DNA of 64,000 bases from Ruminococcaceae bacterium BL-6 (GCA_902810075.1 LR778135.1:2914001-2978000); one strand, 5' to 3'. Shown: positions 35,945-44,157, numbered from the stretch's first letter. A program made the numbers and translations. The notes: generated from the sequence alone by a model not told the origin.

Positions 35945-36346
35945 ATGAGAAAAACGATGGTTTTATTTTTTTCCGGAGGTTCCCTTTACCCCCTTCTGGA
36001 AATCGCCTGGCGCGGAAAAACGGACATTTCCATGGCGGTGGCCGGCGGCACATGCCTTTGCCTGATCGACCGGATCTGCAACTGCCGCCTGTGCAAAAAA
36101 TCCATTTTCGTCCGGTGCTCGGCCGGGGCCGGAATCATCACGGGCGTGGAATTTTTGGTAGGAGTTGTCGTAAATCTTATCCTGAAACGAAACGTATGGG
36201 ATTATTCCATGCTGCCGATGAATTTTCTGGGGCAGATCTGCATCCCCTTCACGGCGCTGTGGTATTTTCTCAGCCTGCCGGCGATGGGGTTCTGCAGGCT
36301 CTGCAGTTCCCCGCACTCGCGTCAAAAGGGAATCCGGAAAGAATAA
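35945..36346 (+). CDS. Small integral membrane protein, putative ABC-transporter-permease-like (CmpB/DUF1113-like)
   Basis: 133 residues with four hydrophobic segments. The N-terminus MVLFFSGGSLYPLLEIAWRGKTDISM and the segment GVEFLVGVVVNLILKRNVWDYSMLPMNFLGQICIPF match a clostridial membrane family often named putative ABC transporter permease. Real transport activity is unproven. A cysteine-rich loop (CNCRLCKKS) is unusual. The start ATG 35945 lies 13 bases after AAGGAGG, longer than usual. Monocistronic with a terminator. Confidence 0.7.
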   Translation: MRKTMVLFFSGGSLYPLLEIAWRGKTDISMAVAGGTCLCLIDRICNCRLCKKSIFVRCSAGAGIITGVEFLVGVVVNLILKRNVWDYSMLPMNFLGQICIPFTALWYFLSLPAMGFCRLCSSPHSRQKGIRKE

Positions 36347-36350
36347 AAGG

Positions 36351-36384
36351 AACGGCCTTGCTTTTCAGAAAGGCCGTTTTCTTT
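36351..36384 (+). terminator. Terminator after the small membrane protein gene
   Basis: Stem AACGGCCTT/AAGGCCGTT followed by TTCTTTATT. Confidence 0.8.
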
Positions 36385-36404
36385 ATTCTTTACTTTCCAA
36401 AGGA

Positions 36405-36791
36405 TCAGGCCTTGATGTCGGCTTTCCACAGGCCGTGCAGATTGCAGTACTCATAAACCGCGACCGGCTTCTCGCCTTCCGCCAGGGCAAAGACGGCATG
36501 GGGCTTTTCACCGGGATGAAGCGTTCTGCGCTGGCTTCCGTTTTCAGTGAGCAGATAAATCCACTGGATATAATGCTCCGGAACCATCGGATGGTCGACG
36601 CTGCCGACGTTCACCGAAACCTTGCCGTCTTTCACGGCGACCACCGGAACGTGCTTTTCCTGAGCGGCATCCGTCGTGTTCGGAACGAGCTCGGTCATGC
36701 GGTCCCCGCAGCACACCATCGGCACGCCGGAAGCGTGAACCACGGCGACAAGATTCCCGCAGTGCTTACAGATAAAAAACTTCTGTTCCAT
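36405..36791 (-). CDS. dfx: Desulfoferrodoxin (class I superoxide reductase)
   Basis: 128 residues from ATG 36791 with AAAGGAG upstream. The N-terminal desulforedoxin domain has C-x2-C...CC (FICKHCGNLV, PMVCCGDRM) for the FeCys4 centre. The catalytic Fe(His4Cys) centre is supplied by H in EKHVP, H in VDHPMVPEHYIQWI and CNLHGLW near the C-terminus. It reduces superoxide to hydrogen peroxide using rubredoxin, protecting anaerobes from oxygen. Monocistronic. The upstream region is the second palindromic array. Confidence 0.97.
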   Translation of the reverse strand: MEQKFFICKHCGNLVAVVHASGVPMVCCGDRMTELVPNTTDAAQEKHVPVVAVKDGKVSVNVGSVDHPMVPEHYIQWIYLLTENGSQRRTLHPGEKPHAVFALAEGEKPVAVYEYCNLHGLWKADIKA

Positions 36792-36940
36792 TTTTATGTA
36801 CTCCTTTCTAAAATAGACGACCCGCGCCTCATCGGGCATCCGAAAAGAAGCCCTTAAAGGTTTGAATTTATTATACCATGATAAAAGGCAGAATGAACAC
36901 TCTGTGCAGAAAATTTTCCAAATCCGCAAAGTTCATCACA

Positions 36941-37165
36941 GTTCAATTCTCTCTCAGACATCGAAGGCTCTGCCTCCGCTTACGCCATGAGGTTATCTAT
37001 AACATGCTGCGAAGCGGCATGTTTCAATGTTCTCTCAGGCGTCGAAAGCTTTGCTTTCGCTTACGCCGTGAGGTTATCTATAACACGCTGCGAAGCGGCA
37101 TGTTTCAATGTTCTCTCAGGCGTCGGAAGCTTTGCTTCCGCTTACGCCGTGAGGTTATTATAACG
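36941..37165. repeat. Tandem palindromic repeat array R1b (three units)
   Basis: Three ~80-bp units (from about 36941, 37022 and 37102) carry the same hairpin as the array at 18164, in opposite orientation: CTCAGGCGTCGGAAGC-TTT-GCTTCCG...ACGCCGTGAGG. The stem cores differ between units but stay paired in two of three: GGAAGC/GCTTCC and GAAAGC/GCTTTC, against GGAGGC/GCCTCC in array one. Unit 1 has one mismatch. Between units lies another small hairpin, ACATGCTGC-GAA-GCGGCATGT. It fills most of the 500-bp gap between dfx and the tRNA genes. Confidence 0.85.
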
Positions 37166-37243
37166 CATCCCTGCGAAAAAATCCATATTTTTCCGCAAAG
37201 CGACAATCCTTCGCCCCGGTTTCCCGGTTTTTTACAAAAATTC

Positions 37244-37272
37244 TTGACAGCAGATGCCTGTTATGATATCAT
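37244..37272 (+). promoter_or_regulatory. Promoter of the tRNA-Ser genes
   Basis: TTGACA (37244-37249), 17 bp, TATCAT (37267-37272); the first tRNA begins 20 bp later. Confidence 0.85.
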
Positions 37273-37291
37273 TATTTTCGCACCTGTACAT

Positions 37292-37380
37292 GGAGGGGTG
37301 TCCGAGTGGTTTAAGGAGCTAGTCTTGAAAACTAGTGATCCTGCAAGGGACCAAGAGTTCGAATCTCTTCCCCTCCGCCA
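37292..37380 (+). tRNA. tRNA-Ser (anticodon TGA)
   Basis: 89 nt class II tRNA. The acceptor GGAGGGG/CCCCTCC is followed by G and encoded CCA. The anticodon loop CTTGAAA gives UGA. A long variable arm and GTTCGAATC T-loop are present. Confidence 0.97.
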
Positions 37381-37417
37381 CTTTTTAAATGATTTCTCCC
37401 CTTTGCTCAGGATGGAT

Positions 37418-37477
37418 GCGGTGAAGGGGCTTCCTGCTAAGGGAGCAGGTCGGTAACCGCGAGAAGCTCCGTTTTTT
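37418..37477 (+). pseudogene. Degenerate tRNA-Ser(GCT) fragment that may act as a terminator
   Basis: GCGGTGAAGGGGC, TTCCTGCTAAGGGAG and CAGGTCGGTAACCG closely copy the D-arm, anticodon arm and variable arm of the intact tRNA at 37526. The acceptor and T-arm are missing. The segment GGAGC...GCTCC followed by GTTTTTT could fold as a terminator for the upstream tRNA. Confidence 0.65.
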
Positions 37478-37525
37478 ATATCTGTTTCGCGGAAAAATAA
37501 AATAGGAAAACTGTTTTTCACCGAT

Positions 37526-37615
37526 GGAGAAGTACCCAAGTGGTGAAGGGGCTCCCCTGCTAAGGGAGTAGGTCGGGTAACCGGCGCAAGGGTTCAAATC
37601 CCTTCTTCTCCGCCA
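37526..37615 (+). tRNA. tRNA-Ser (anticodon GCT)
   Basis: 90 nt class II tRNA: acceptor GGAGAAG/CTTCTCC, discriminator G, encoded CCA, anticodon loop with GCT, long variable arm, T-loop GGTTCAAATCC. Confidence 0.97.
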
Positions 37616-37620
37616 AATTT

Positions 37621-37648
37621 AGGACTGGCAGAGGCTGGTCCTTTTTTT
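37621..37648 (+). terminator. Terminator after tRNA-Ser(GCT)
   Basis: Stem AGGAC/GTCCT followed by seven T residues. Confidence 0.75.
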
Positions 37649-37741
37649 CTGCGCGCAAGGGATTTGAACCCTGAAAAAGCAGCAAAAAGGCAGCGAGAGT
37701 GAAATAAGACCCGAAAAAATAGCTTTACCGCGGACAAGGCG

Positions 37742-37772
37742 CGCCTATCGCTTTTCGCTATAGGCGTTTTTT
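37742..37772 (+). terminator. Second hairpin terminator before the transglutaminase gene
   Basis: CGCCTAT/ATAGGCG with a short inner CGCTTTTCG hairpin, then TTTTTT. No gene ends just before it, so it may back up the tRNA terminator. Confidence 0.65.
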
Positions 37773-37905
37773 CGTACCCGCGCTTTTACCTGGCATCTTT
37801 TAACCCAACTTTCCAATCCATGATGAGCCGTGCTTTCGGGTATGGATCATCATGCTTTTTTATTATATAATAAAGATAAAAGCTGAAACCGCGCGGAGGG
37901 TAACC

Positions 37906-39060
37906 ATGAAATTCTTAGGAAGCATCAATGTAATTACAGCAATCATGGCCGGCCTGTTTTTTGCGCCGATCATCGTTAGAATCGTCAGTCCCTTCCAAAA
38001 CTTACAGCTGAGGCGTTTTATTGATTCGCTGATCAACAGCATCACGATTCTGGCATCTATTATTTTGTCGGTCTATCTGACAAGCCTCATCCGCTCCGAT
38101 GGCGGAAATAAATTTTTAACGGGGATTTACAAGATCATACCGCCCTTAAAAGGCCTTGTGGCAAGCAATAATATCTGGATCTATGCGATATTCGTGCTCC
38201 TGCTGACCGCTCTTTTATCCGGGCTCATCGATTTGCTGGTTATGCCTGTTTACCGATATGTCATAGGCCCTTTGATCGACAAAGCGGAATCTTCCTTCAG
38301 AAAACAGGGCGGCCTTGTCAGGCGGATGGTGCTGGGCTTATGCCAGCTTCCGAAATCCATCCTGTATGTCATCGTTTTTTCGCTTCTGATGAACTTCTGC
38401 ACCAGCTATAACAGCGATTGGGCGATCGGGAAACAAATCGATCGGTCTGCGACTTATCAATTTGTAAACAAAAACGTCCTCGATCCGCTGTTAAGCTCCA
38501 GCATTGTAAAAAAGATACCGGTTCTTCTGAACGATTCGTTCAAAGACGCCTCCTCATCGCTGCGCAACATCCACTTAACCTATTATTTCAATGGGATGAC
38601 GCTTGACGATGCCGTCAAATCGGACTCCCAAATCGACAGCGCCGCGAAAAAAATCGTAGGGAAAGAAACGAACAGCAAAGAGAAAGCATACCTGATTTAC
38701 CGATGGGTCAGCAAAAACATCAGCTACGATTACGATAAGGCTGCCGTCGTAGCGACCGACCCTTCGCGGGTCTCCTCCGGAGCAATCGCCGCTTTCCATA
38801 CAAGGACCGGCATCTGCTTTGATTACTCGTGCCTTTATGTCGCCATGTGCCGGGCTGTCGGCGTAAAAGTCAGATTTATAACAGGTTTGGGCTACAGCGG
38901 CGTCGAGTGGGGCGATCACGCCTGGAACCAGGTTTATGATCCGGCGGAGAACAGATGGATCAATGTCGATACGACGTTCGGGAACAGCGGAAAGAATTAT
39001 TTCGATCATGCGGGCTTCCGTGCAGACCATCAGGATGGCGTAGTCCAGGGCCAGTGGTAA
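37906..39060 (+). CDS. Membrane protein with C-terminal transglutaminase-like cysteine protease domain
   Basis: 384 residues from ATG 37906 with GGAGGG upstream. The N-terminal ~180 residues hold four membrane spans and resemble a CvpA-like region. The C-terminal domain has the transglutaminase triad C304 (TGICFDYSCLY), H338 (GDHAWNQVY) and D355 (INVDTTFG). It is preceded by the Trp region EKAYLIYRWVSKNISYDY. Bacterial members are mostly peptidases or amidases acting outside the membrane. The target is unknown. It converges on abrB with a single base between the two stop codons and no terminator. Confidence 0.85.
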   Translation: MKFLGSINVITAIMAGLFFAPIIVRIVSPFQNLQLRRFIDSLINSITILASIILSVYLTSLIRSDGGNKFLTGIYKIIPPLKGLVASNNIWIYAIFVLLLTALLSGLIDLLVMPVYRYVIGPLIDKAESSFRKQGGLVRRMVLGLCQLPKSILYVIVFSLLMNFCTSYNSDWAIGKQIDRSATYQFVNKNVLDPLLSSSIVKKIPVLLNDSFKDASSSLRNIHLTYYFNGMTLDDAVKSDSQIDSAAKKIVGKETNSKEKAYLIYRWVSKNISYDYDKAAVVATDPSRVSSGAIAAFHTRTGICFDYSCLYVAMCRAVGVKVRFITGLGYSGVEWGDHAWNQVYDPAENRWINVDTTFGNSGKNYFDHAGFRADHQDGVVQGQW

Positions 39061-39061
39061 A

Positions 39062-39328
39062 TCATCCTTTGGCCTCCTCCCTGACCTTGTTGAGGTACTC
39101 CTCCGGGTCTTTGCCCGCGTCCTTTGACGCGGCGAACAGCGCTTCGCGCAGCTCCTCCTTCGTCCAATCCTCTTTTGGCACATATTTATGCAGAATAATG
39201 TTTTCTTCGTCGTCAGTGAAAAATTCGATCGGATCTCCGTTCCCGATTCCATTGATTTTACGAAGTTCAATTGGAACGACAACGCGCCCCATATTGTCGA
39301 TTCTTCGAACGATCCCTGTTGCCTTCAT
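39062..39328 (-). CDS. AbrB/SpoVT-family transcriptional regulator
   Basis: 88 residues. The N-terminal swapped-hairpin DNA-binding domain is TGIVRRIDNMGRVVVPIELRKINGIGNGDPIEFF, as in AbrB transition-state regulators. An acidic and basic C-terminal tail (WTKEELREALFAASKDAGKDPEEYLNKV) is longer than in antitoxin MazE types, and no toxin gene neighbours it. Start ATG 39328. It could act on the divergent ku-ligD unit, but that is only positional inference. Confidence 0.88.
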   Translation of the reverse strand: MKATGIVRRIDNMGRVVVPIELRKINGIGNGDPIEFFTDDEENIILHKYVPKEDWTKEELREALFAASKDAGKDPEEYLNKVREEAKG

Positions 39329-39579
39329 GGATTTTTCCCCTTCCTAAATTCTTCTCCACCCTGTAGTATAACCTGATCCCCCTCATTTTCAGCCGGCGTA
39401 TCATCCTCAATGAGCCTGACCGCTGGGATACAGGCTGCATCCCTATTTATAACAAAATTGTTTTCATTAAAATCGTCAAATGAAATGTGCGGAGGTTTCA
39501 AAGAGGAAGTGAGATTCCGTCAATATCCGGATACTTCATCATTCAGCCGGCAACAATAATGCCGGAGGCGGTTTCTATT

Positions 39580-40353
39580 ATGGTATCACGCAAATCGGTT
39601 ATCACTTTCGGCATGGTAGCGATCCCGATCGCGATGTACACAGCCACGCAGGACAACGACATCCATTTCAATCAGCTGCACAAGGAAGACAACAGCCGTA
39701 TCCGGTACAAGAAAACCTGCGCCCACTGCGGCAAAGAGATCACGGCGGGAGACATTGTAAAGGGGTTCGAGTACGACAAGGACAAATATGTCGTCATCAC
39801 GGACGAAGAGATCGAAAAGATCAAGACGGAAAAGGAAAAATCCATTCAGATCCTGCACTTCGCCCAGCTGAACCAGATTTCCCCCGTCTACTATGACAAA
39901 ACCTATCAGGCCGCGCCCGAGGCGGGGGGCGAAAAGGCGTTCGAGCTGCTCCGCGCGGCGCTGATGGCCGAGCAGAAGATCGCCGTCGGCAAAACCGTCA
40001 TGGGCACCAAAGACACCCTGATGGCGATCATCCCGCGCGAGGACGGCATCCTCATTTCCACGATGTTCTACGCCGACGACATCCGGGAGCTTCAAAAGCA
40101 GTACACGAAGCCCAAAATCTCCGAAGCGGAGCTGAACATGGCAAAGACGCTGATCAATTCGATGGACACGCCGTTCGACCCCTCGCAATACAAGGACGAA
40201 TACCAGGAGAAGCTCCGGGCGCTGATCGAAACCAAAATTTCCGGCAAGGAGATCGTCGCCGCGGAACCCGAGAGCAAGGGAAAGGTCATCGACCTTATGG
40301 AAGCGCTGAAAGCCAGCGTCGAGAAGGCCAAAAAAGAGAAGGGTACGGCGTGA
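39580..40353 (+). CDS. ku: Ku DNA end-binding protein (bacterial NHEJ)
   Basis: 257 residues from ATG 39580 (GGAGG 11 bases upstream; an in-frame ATG seven codons earlier overlaps that site). The Ku core shows KSVITFGMVAIPIAMYTATQDNDIHFNQLHKED and RYKKTCAHCGKEI, with a CxxC pair common in Clostridia. Next come IVKGFEYDKDKYVVITDEEIEKI and the C-terminal bridge region. The homodimer threads onto double-strand ends and recruits LigD, encoded 3 bases downstream. In spore formers this pathway repairs breaks in germinating spores (known in Bacillus). Confidence 0.97.
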   Translation: MVSRKSVITFGMVAIPIAMYTATQDNDIHFNQLHKEDNSRIRYKKTCAHCGKEITAGDIVKGFEYDKDKYVVITDEEIEKIKTEKEKSIQILHFAQLNQISPVYYDKTYQAAPEAGGEKAFELLRAALMAEQKIAVGKTVMGTKDTLMAIIPREDGILISTMFYADDIRELQKQYTKPKISEAELNMAKTLINSMDTPFDPSQYKDEYQEKLRALIETKISGKEIVAAEPESKGKVIDLMEALKASVEKAKKEKGTA

Positions 40354-40356
40354 TTT

Positions 40357-42825
40357 ATGTCTGCAAAACTCGATCCGTACCATCAAAAAAGAAATTTTGA
40401 AAGAACCCTGGAACCGGAGGGCGGGGCGGCAAAGCCCGAAAAACTGCTCCGGTTCGTCGTCCAGCACCATATGGCCCGCAGCGATCACTACGACTTTCGC
40501 CTGGAATGGGACGGCGCCCTTTTCAGCTGGGCGGTGCCCAAAGGGCCGTCCTTCGACCCACGCGACAAAAGGCTCGCCATACAGGTGGAGGACCACCCGC
40601 TGGAGTACCGGAATTTCGAGGGGACGATCCCAAAGGGGGAATACGGCGGCGGCACGGTGATGCTGTGGGATGAAGGCGCCTGGGAGCCCCTCGGGGACGC
40701 CGCGGAAGGGCTCGAAGCGGGCTCGCTCAGGTTCGTTCTGAAAGGCAGAAGGCTGAAGGGAAAATGGGCCTTGGTCCGGATGAAAGCGAAAGAGGGCGAG
40801 AAGCGGAACAACTGGCTTCTGCTCAAGGAAAAGGACGGGTATGCCGGAACCGGCGGCGGGATCTCCCGGTTTATCACCAGCGTGCGCACCGGGCGCACCA
40901 TGGCGGAAATCGAACAAGGGGCGGAGGAAGAGGTTGCGCGGAATCCTTTCCGCGAGACCCAGGCGCAGCTTGCCAGTCTTGTCGACACGGTCCCCGAGGG
41001 CGGGGACTGGCTCTATGAGCTGAAGTACGACGGCTACCGGATCCTTGCCTATCTGGAAGGCGGCAGCGCCCGGCTCATGAGCAGGAACGGCAACGACGAC
41101 ACGGCCCGGTTCCGGGAGGTCGCCGATTCCCTTGCCGACTGGGCCGCCGGGAGGGCGATGGTCCTGGATGGGGAAATGGCGGTCGCGGATGCAGAGGGCA
41201 GGACGGATTTTCAGGCCCTGCAAAGCTATTTGAGAGCTCCCGAAGGCAAAGACCTCACCTACATCGTTTTCGATCTTCTGGCCCTGGATGGAGAGGACCT
41301 GAGAGGGCGGCCCCTGACGGAAAGAAAAGAAGCGCTGGAATCCCTGATGAAAGACGCGCCGGTCAGCCTTCATTACAGCCGGCATGTCAGAGGTCACGGA
41401 AAGGAAAGCTTCCTTGCGGCCTGTCAGGCGAATCTGGAAGGGATCGTCGGCAAAAAAGCGGATTCCGTTTACAGCGGCACGAGAAACGGCGACTGGATCA
41501 AGCTGAAATGCGGGAAACGGCAGGAATTCGTGATCGGGGGCTATACGCTTTCGGACAAAAAGACGAGCGGGGTAAGCTCGCTTCTTCTCGGCGTGTATGA
41601 AGAAAATGAACTGATCTATGCCGGACGGGCCGGAACGGGCTTTACCGCCCGCAGCATGGAAGAGCTCGGGAAAAAATTCGAAAAGATCAAGAGGAAAACC
41701 GCTCCTTTTCAACAGGCGCCTTCGGCGCGGCCGAAGGAAAAGATCACCTGGCTGGAGCCCATTCTGGTCGCGGAGATCCGATTTGCCCAGTGGACCAAGG
41801 ACAACCTGCTGAGACAGGCAAGCTTCAAGGGCCTGCGGACGGACAAGGACCCAAGGGATGTCAAAAGGGAGGATACTCATGAGGAAAAACAGCCGGATGA
41901 CGGGCCGGAAAAGGCGCAGCCATCCGCTGGGGATTTGGAGAAGCCAATGGAAACGAACGGCGGCGGCAGCATCACCGTCAATGGGATCAGGATCACAAGC
42001 CCTGGCAAGGTGGTATTTGAGGATCCCGAAATCACGAAAGCGGATGTGGCCCGGTATTATGCGAAGGTGTCGGAACGCATGATGCCGTATGTGGCCCACC
42101 GGATTCTCAGCATCGTGCGCTGCCCCAAAGGGATCGGCCAGTCCTGCTTCTTTCAGAAGCATCCCGGCGCGGAGGATCCCGAAGGGGTCGCCACGATGCC
42201 GATTGCGAACAGCAGCGGAGAAAAGGAAGACTACTTCTATCTCGAAAACGCGGCCGGGCTGATCTCCGAAGCACAGATGGGCACGCTGGAATTTCATACC
42301 TGGGGAAGCCGTATCGACGACCTGGAAAAACCCGACGTGATGGTGTTCGACCTGGACCCGGATGCGGGAATGGAACTGGGGCGGGTGCGTCAGGGCGTGA
42401 AGGATATCAAAAGCATTCTGGATCAGCTTTCGCTGATCTCGTTCCTCAAAACCAGCGGCGGAAAAGGATACCATGTGGTCGTTCCCTTCCAGCCCTGTGT
42501 GGATTGGGATACGTTTCACGATTTTGCCGAGCACATTGCCGAAGTGATGGAGCAGAAGTGGCCCGACCGTTACACCAGCAATGTCCGGAAGGAAAAGCGG
42601 AAAAACAGGATCTTCATCGACTGGATCCGAAACGGCAGAGGCTCCACAAGCGTCGCCCCCTATTCCCTGAGGGCGAGAAAGGGAGCACATGTCTCCATGC
42701 CCATTTCATGGGAAGAGCTCGGCACGGCGGCTCCGGACGGCATCGGCATGACGGACGCGCTCGCGAGGATCGGCGGAAACGATCCGTGGAAAGATTTTTT
42801 CCAGATCAATCAAAAGCTCAAATAA
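40357..42825 (+). CDS. ligD: Multifunctional DNA ligase D (PE-LIG-POL)
   Basis: 822 residues with all three LigD modules. The phosphoesterase (about 30-180) has VVQHHMARSDHYDFRLEWDG and GEYGGGTVMLWDEG. The ATP-dependent ligase has nucleotidyl lysine K223 in ELKYDGYRI, plus MVLDGEMAV, LEGIVGKKADS and WIKLKCG. The primase/polymerase runs from about 540 to the end, with the metal motif VMVFDLDPD (~660) and SGGKGYHVVVPF. The domain order matches the Pseudomonas type rather than the LIG-POL of Bacillus. It processes, fills and seals ends held by Ku. Translationally close to ku. Confidence 0.97.
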   Translation: MSAKLDPYHQKRNFERTLEPEGGAAKPEKLLRFVVQHHMARSDHYDFRLEWDGALFSWAVPKGPSFDPRDKRLAIQVEDHPLEYRNFEGTIPKGEYGGGTVMLWDEGAWEPLGDAAEGLEAGSLRFVLKGRRLKGKWALVRMKAKEGEKRNNWLLLKEKDGYAGTGGGISRFITSVRTGRTMAEIEQGAEEEVARNPFRETQAQLASLVDTVPEGGDWLYELKYDGYRILAYLEGGSARLMSRNGNDDTARFREVADSLADWAAGRAMVLDGEMAVADAEGRTDFQALQSYLRAPEGKDLTYIVFDLLALDGEDLRGRPLTERKEALESLMKDAPVSLHYSRHVRGHGKESFLAACQANLEGIVGKKADSVYSGTRNGDWIKLKCGKRQEFVIGGYTLSDKKTSGVSSLLLGVYEENELIYAGRAGTGFTARSMEELGKKFEKIKRKTAPFQQAPSARPKEKITWLEPILVAEIRFAQWTKDNLLRQASFKGLRTDKDPRDVKREDTHEEKQPDDGPEKAQPSAGDLEKPMETNGGGSITVNGIRITSPGKVVFEDPEITKADVARYYAKVSERMMPYVAHRILSIVRCPKGIGQSCFFQKHPGAEDPEGVATMPIANSSGEKEDYFYLENAAGLISEAQMGTLEFHTWGSRIDDLEKPDVMVFDLDPDAGMELGRVRQGVKDIKSILDQLSLISFLKTSGGKGYHVVVPFQPCVDWDTFHDFAEHIAEVMEQKWPDRYTSNVRKEKRKNRIFIDWIRNGRGSTSVAPYSLRARKGAHVSMPISWEELGTAAPDGIGMTDALARIGGNDPWKDFFQINQKLK

Positions 42826-42897
42826 CGGAAAAACCGGATCGGACTCGGCCATCCACAGCCGCCTGCGCTTTCCGGACGGGCCGATTAGGAAGCGGTC

Positions 42898-42932
42898 AAA
42901 GGATAGAGACCGTAATGGTCCCTATCCTTTTT
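42898..42932 (+). terminator. Terminator after ligD
   Basis: Stem AAAGGATAGAGACC/GGTCCCTATCCTTT with one mismatch, then a T run. It ends the ku-ligD transcript. Confidence 0.85.
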
Positions 42933-43095
42933 GCGATTGCAGCCTTTCCCGGCGGATTGATTCCGATTACTACATATTTTAAACGAAATGTCCGTCAGCG
43001 CAACCCGTGTGTGACAAATCTACACCGTAGAATCAGCCTGCCAATTCCCATGATTGATTTTACAAGGCAATTATAGTAATATAAAAATATCACGC

Positions 43096-43251
43096 CAGGC
43101 CTTGTTTGATCAATAAAAGGCGATGGATTTTCAAGGTAAAATTGTACCGAACAGGGAAAAAGATTCTTTCCGGACTCCGGGCATTTTCACGCCGGGCGGC
43201 GCAATTTCAGCCGAAACAGACCAGTTCCCTGATTGTTCAAATGAGGCCTGA
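43096..43251. mobile_element. MITE-like element, copy 2 (about 156 bp, inverted and diverged)
   Basis: Ends CAGGCCTTGTTTGA and (reverse complement of the right end) CAGGCCTCATTTGA. The interior follows the reverse complement of copy 1 at 25085. The element ends 24 bases before the start codon of the YheO-type regulator and therefore supplies its upstream region. The rest of the 450-bp gap holds only the ligD terminator. Confidence 0.75.
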
Positions 43252-43275
43252 TTACTTTGTAAATGTGAGGATTAT

Positions 43276-43920
43276 ATGACAATAGAAGACAGCAAAATTT
43301 TAAACCAGTATAAAAGGCTGGTCCCCTTTCTCGGTGAGCTTCTGGGAACCGGCTGTGAAATCCTTCTGCATGACGTTTCCGATCCGTACCATTCTACGAT
43401 CGCCATTGCAAACGGCTTTCATTCGGGCCGTAAAATCGGAAGCCCTCTCACGGATTTCGGCTTAAACGTCCTGCACCAGGGGACGTACGAAAACTGTGAT
43501 TATATCTCCAACTATTCGGGAAGCGGCAAAGGAAAGCATTTTGTTTCCAGCACATTTTTTATTAAGAATGAAAACAAGCTGATCGGCATGCTGTGCATCA
43601 ACCGCGACATCAGCACCGTTCTGGAATTGGAAAATATATTCGCCAGTTTAAAAAGCAAGTACAATCTGGAAAACACCTCGGCGGAAATCAATGAAAGTCT
43701 GGATTCGCCCGTTCCCGAAATGATCCGCGACGTCATCTCGAAAGCGATCCGGGATATGGGCGTCTTACCCGATCACATGCAGATCAACGAGCGCATCGCC
43801 CTGATCCAGTCGTTAAAGAAACAGCAAATACTTGGAATTAAAGGCGCCGTAGCCGAAACGGCAAGGCAGCTTGGCATTTCCGTCCCGACGGTATACCGTT
43901 ATATGAAAAAGGGGACCTGA
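43276..43920 (+). CDS. YheO/DauR-type transcriptional regulator (PAS-like plus HTH)
   Basis: 214 residues. The N-terminal YheO-like PAS domain (LVPFLGELLGTGCEILLHDVSDPYHSTIAIANGFHSGRKIGSPLTDF) spans about 13-120. The C-terminal helix-turn-helix is KGAVAETARQLGISVPTVYRYMKK (about 190-214). In other bacteria such regulators sit next to amino-acid dehydratase/RidA genes and control amino-acid breakdown (family context, e.g. DauR). Here the threonine ammonia-lyase/RidA/oxidoreductase operon starts 1.8 kb downstream on the same strand and is its likely target. Confidence 0.85.
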   Translation: MTIEDSKILNQYKRLVPFLGELLGTGCEILLHDVSDPYHSTIAIANGFHSGRKIGSPLTDFGLNVLHQGTYENCDYISNYSGSGKGKHFVSSTFFIKNENKLIGMLCINRDISTVLELENIFASLKSKYNLENTSAEINESLDSPVPEMIRDVISKAIRDMGVLPDHMQINERIALIQSLKKQQILGIKGAVAETARQLGISVPTVYRYMKKGT

Positions 43921-43994
43921 CAAAGGCCCGCAAAAATAAATAGAAACATACAAATTCCCTGCCGCTGACACAGAACAGAGCCGCAGGGAATTTT

Positions 43995-44157
43995 ATGATA
44001 CCACAGGCGCAAAGCGCCGTTGTGGTATATTTTATAATCGGCGAAGCTGGTATCATAGCCGTCTTGCGGCTATGATACCACAGGCGCAAAGCGCCGTTGT
44101 GGTATATTTTATAAATTGGCGAAGCTGGTATCATAGCCGTCTTGCGGCTATGATACC
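43995..44157. repeat. Tandem duplication of a double-hairpin unit (2 x 76-77 bp)
   Basis: Each unit contains hairpin one, ACCACAGGCGC-AAA-GCGCCGTTGTGGT, and hairpin two, TGGTATCATAGCCG-TCTTG-CGGCTATGATACCA. The second unit starts at 44071. It lies between the regulator and the phage-gene remnant. Confidence 0.8.

Noticed and set aside
37649..37672. Inverted tRNA T-arm-like sequence GCAAGGGATTTGAACCCT.
   Set aside because: A T-arm is itself an inverted repeat, so its reverse complement looks similar; no other tRNA parts accompany it.
39340..39579. Possible sigma-G promoter for ku-ligD, as known in Bacillus.
   Set aside because: No pair of -35/-10 boxes with sigma-G sequence and correct spacing could be found.
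39586..42690. A 1034-codon open frame runs antisense to ku and ligD.
   Set aside because: It mirrors the codon bias of the sense genes, has low-complexity Arg/His/Leu-rich composition and no ribosome-binding site, while ku and ligD are certain.
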